From the NCBI GenBank assembly GCA_963969595.1, contig OZ018408.1:26412108-26476107 (forward strand): 64,000 nucleotides of DNA, read 5' to 3'. This stretch comes from Neckera pumila (lineage: Eukaryota; Streptophyta; Bryopsida; Hypnales; Neckeraceae). Positions 61,280-64,000 of the stretch are shown piece by piece (position 1 is the first letter of the stretch; each line of letters starts with the position of its first letter). The position numbers and the translations under genes are program-made. The notes below the pieces were generated by a model. That model made no database searches. It worked only from the letters and a program-made list of their open reading frames with translations, and was not told the DNA's origin.

Positions 61280-61928
61280 TCGGTTCACATTTTTTCAGCC
61301 CCTGCGCATCAAATGTGTCTCGTAAATAATAAGTTGACCAATTACAAGTGGAATTAAGGAAAAATGTGATTGATCCTAGATTCGGCAACGCTGTTCCATA
61401 CGGGGTTCGAGCCTTCGAGGGTCATCGAAGAGCATATTGATGACGAGACCACAGTAGGTCTTGACGTACAGGGATCGTCAAAGCATCAAAAGAAACCAGG
61501 AAAAAACCAAATGAATTCAAATTCCGAACAATTAAACTAGACCTCCAGCCATACAATAAATCGACCTCAGCCTCTTGCAATTGATACTCTCAATTCCGTT
61601 CAGGAACAGTTACTATTATTCTCAACACACGTTGGTTATTAGACCAACAGCAGCATTTGATGGATTACTTTATTAACAATGAGGGACTCCCAACAAAGTT
61701 GCTAATTGTTCGACGACCAATCGATCTATGGAGGATCAATACTAAGCCTCCCAATAGGCTTTGGGCAAGTGCGATCGATCGACTTATCATATCGAATTAG
61801 GGCGCTGAGATTTCTAATTTGTTCTGCTGGAATGTGGTCATGTGCTCATGAAGGTGTTGTTGATAGGAAATCCGGCCATTGATACAAAGATGGTGTCGAT
61901 TGACAGCCTACTATTTGGTTTGCAAACT
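61280..61928. other. GC-moderate intergenic DNA
   Basis: The composition is close to genic, but no frame with a domain and no tRNA was recognised. Confidence 0.4.
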
Positions 61929-62240
61929 TCAGTTGACAAGAAGGTCTCGAGGAGACACCATAGCAGGAAGTGGTGGGTGCGAATGTGCGCCAAACACTCT
62001 ACTTATCACGCCTTCTGGCTGGGCTGGGACTGGGGTTGCGACTGCGACTGGAGTCTGTGAAACTCGAGCAACCTCTCGGAAGAGCGTGACCTTACTGACT
62101 GTGAAACGGATGATGTACAAGACAAACTGGATCGAGAACACGACAACTATGGCGATCCCAATACAGATCGACAAGCCTTTCTCGCAGGAGTCGCATGTCA
62201 GTGTCATGATGCTAGTACTTTTGTTACGAGATGAAATCAA
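61929..62240 (-). CDS. Possible small single-span membrane protein, 92 or 103 codons
   Basis: An open frame with an in-frame ATG encoding MTLTCDSCEKGLSICIG and a strongly hydrophobic stretch (IGIAIVVVFSIQFVLYII) that would span a membrane once. A basic/Ser segment and a Pro/Ala-rich tail (VAVATPVPAQPEGVISRVFG) follow. The GC content is genic. No family is recognised; the opposite strand is also open, so this may be chance or one exon of a larger gene. Confidence 0.35.
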   Translation of the reverse strand: MISSRNKSTSIMTLTCDSCEKGLSICIGIAIVVVFSIQFVLYIIRFTVSKVTLFREVARVSQTPVAVATPVPAQPEGVISRVFGAHSHPPLPAMVSPRDLLVN

Positions 62241-63117
62241 CAGCTTTTCTTAATTGCTACAAGTTAATGAAAGCGTCGGTCTAGAGCATATATGGAAATG
62301 CAGTTCAGAGAGCACCATTAATGAGCGAATCCTGTTGCTTGAGACTGTCCGAGATAGACACTAAGTAGTAACATTTATAGCCTGGAAAATTCTCTCTGCC
62401 GAATGTGCTCTGGTTTCTCGTCAGCGTTGAAGGTGAAGAGACGAAGATCAATGTGAAGTCCAAGAGATTGGTCTTAGTTCTTCATTTTTTCATAGATGTG
62501 AATCATGTGACGCTGGAGAGATTCACCTCAGATAATTTTATAGAATTTCATATTAATGTGGAAAGAATAATGTCATTTCTTCTTGATTTCTTACAAGGAT
62601 ACGGTACCCAAGGAAAAAGGTTGATATTGCCCATGATATGAGTACTGCATATGAGTACTGTATCATTCCAGTTCAAGGTATGAAATTTCAACAGAGTGGG
62701 CAAAACAAGTATTGACTGAGGGAATTGATTGAGGGAATTGAAAGCTTCATCGTAGTAGGGTCTGTTATTTCGATACCTGTCCAGTATTTAGTTTATGTAT
62801 CCTCATTTATACCAGAACAATACAGTTTAGTTTTTTCTTGAAACAAATGAAACGGAATTATTTTCAAACAATACAGGTTTTAACTTTTTTCAGTAGCTGA
62901 CTGAGGCATTTGGTGACTACCTTATACTCCGTGTAACAATTCTCTTGACATAATATATGTCTGAATGAACTCTTCATCTTCAAGTTCAGTTGGTGTCATT
63001 TAAGAATTTCTTTTCTGGAACTATCTCAGATACTCGCGCAGAAAGCAAGGCGGCAACATCATACTACCTCCGTATCCATTCAGAGGTGACTGAGAATGGA
63101 TACGCTATTTCCAAGCG
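62241..63117. other. Intergenic DNA, no gene supported
   Basis: A 78-codon plus-strand frame at 62405-62641 has no recognisable domain. Otherwise nothing is seen. Confidence 0.45.
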
Positions 63118-63330
63118 GAGGTAAGGTGGGTACACCCAAAACCGCCACAAATTGGTACTGTGTCTAGTTACTGTTACTAGGCTGGTCAGATTTTCATATT
63201 GTCCTGTTGGCAAGTGAAAGGAGGTTCCAATGCACCAAAGAATGTAGCATTTGGATACTGTATGCAAAAGTTATTAAGGAACAAAGCTTGATTCTAAAAG
63301 CGTTTCTTCCACATAGGTATAGAACTGAAA
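63118..63330. repeat. Repeat shared with 28686-28895
   Basis: Same order of landmarks as the copy beside the AP2-like gene (AAACCGCCAC, GGTTCCAATGCAC, GTATGCAAAAGTTAT, AAGGAACAAAG, TTTCTTCCACATAG). Similarity ends just before the ATG at 63331. Confidence 0.65.
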
Positions 63331-63591
63331 ATGGTTGAAGAATATAATTGTGATCCTCAAGATCTTTCACAAAATGATCCTATACTCATTGAACCTTCTC
63401 AAGAAGTTTTCCAAGAGCATAGTAGCTGTTTTCAATTTTCTTTCTTAGTTATGAGCAATTCAAATTTTCTAGATAAATTTTATACATTAATTCTTCAGAA
63501 GGAAATGGAGAAACAATGGAATCTTCAAGAAATAGCTGGAAAACCATATTTGACAAGGGAAATTACCATATTGGGTATCACCATGATCTAA
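63331..63591 (+). CDS. Short frame of unknown function next to the shared repeat (86 codons)
   Basis: Begins MVEEYNCDPQDLSQNDPILI immediately after the shared repeat. No domain is recognised. After its stop, another frame stays open for about 30 codons (IIAPWIKANRSMFRKNQ), which could reflect a frameshift in a decayed gene. It may belong to an unidentified mobile element. Confidence 0.25.
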   Translation: MVEEYNCDPQDLSQNDPILIEPSQEVFQEHSSCFQFSFLVMSNSNFLDKFYTLILQKEMEKQWNLQEIAGKPYLTREITILGITMI

Positions 63592-64000
63592 TGATAATTG
63601 CACCATGGATCAAAGCAAATCGTTCAATGTTTAGAAAAAATCAGGGCCATGAGATGTATTTATAGCTTGTTATAAGGCCATGTATAGTATTCATGTTTTG
63701 CATCAAATAGAGTTTAATTCATTGAAGCATATGAGAATAGGTAGAGCCGTGGAGGTACATTCAAACATTACAAAAAAGACACATTGCCATCTCCAATATT
63801 GACATATCTATGTAGAGCAAAAATTGCCATGTGGTTTGGACCTTTCAATGATTCATGCCTAATAAAATGATTGTATATGTAAAATTGTACCATTTTTATT
63901 TGCTTTATGTACACAACATTTTATAAAAATTGCATAGCAAGGTCTAAACAATTCCCTCTAAACAATATGTATCTCTTTCATTAATACTTTATAAACTCAC
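63592..64000. other. AT-rich DNA to the window end
   Basis: Stops are frequent in all frames. No feature is recognised beyond the possible frameshifted continuation noted for 63331-63591. Confidence 0.5.

Noticed and set aside
61400..61440. GGTTCGAGCC resembling a tRNA T-arm
   Set aside because: No matching acceptor, D or anticodon stems could be placed around it.

Overview
This is nuclear DNA from a land plant. Three ordinary plant nuclear genes are present with short GT-AG introns: COP9 signalosome subunit 5, mitochondrial translation factor EF-Tu, and an RFWD3-type RING/WD40 ubiquitin ligase. They sit in GC-richer islands within very AT-rich, transposon-filled DNA. Compact introns, low background GC and a strongly divergent AP2-like gene would fit a seed-free plant (bryophyte, lycophyte or fern), but that is only an inference and no species can be named.

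Layout. About 1-5040 is the 5' part of a decayed Ty3/gypsy LTR retrotransposon read leftwards (LTR, primer-binding site, gag, protease, start of reverse transcriptase, cut by the window edge). CSN5 is at 6811-9982 (+, 7 exons, 383 aa). From 10 to 28.7 kb there is no convincing gene; the stretch holds miniature DNA transposons and diverged repeats. At 28957-33096 (-) lies a 4.1-kb intronless frame whose product carries two copies of an AP2-linker-AP2-like module plus a C-terminal part resembling an F-box-associated propeller. Its upstream side (33.2-36.9 kb) is extremely AT-rich. Mitochondrial EF-Tu is at 39320-43418 (-, 12 exons, 464 aa). Its upstream region is one arm of a large inverted duplication (43655-45879 against 46813-47912). 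The RFWD3-like gene is at 49516-55711 (-, 16 exons, 977 aa). The right end holds a coding-like island cut by a PIF/Harbinger-type element, a small possible membrane-protein frame, and a repeat shared with the 3' flank of the AP2-like gene.

Main discovery. A set of non-autonomous elements is flanked by TTAA and has termini close to CCCCTAAAGGACCA. There are four copies of about 920 bp, one further old copy of 905 bp, and related shorter elements. Three independent filled/empty-site comparisons inside this window (nested insertion at 22797-23717, copy at 57382-58303, element at 44305-45037) show precise insertion at TTAA. That is the piggyBac-type target site, and no transposase is visible here. 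CACTA-type miniature elements with 3-bp target duplications and a TTA-flanked PIF/Harbinger-like element are also defined from their ends.

The three housekeeping genes are not functionally linked by position. CSN5 (deneddylation of cullin ligases) and the RFWD3-like ligase both belong to the ubiquitin system, and EF-Tu serves mitochondrial translation. All three have a telo-box (AAACCCTAA or its complement) near the start, and the RFWD3-like gene has three TGACGTGG boxes upstream.
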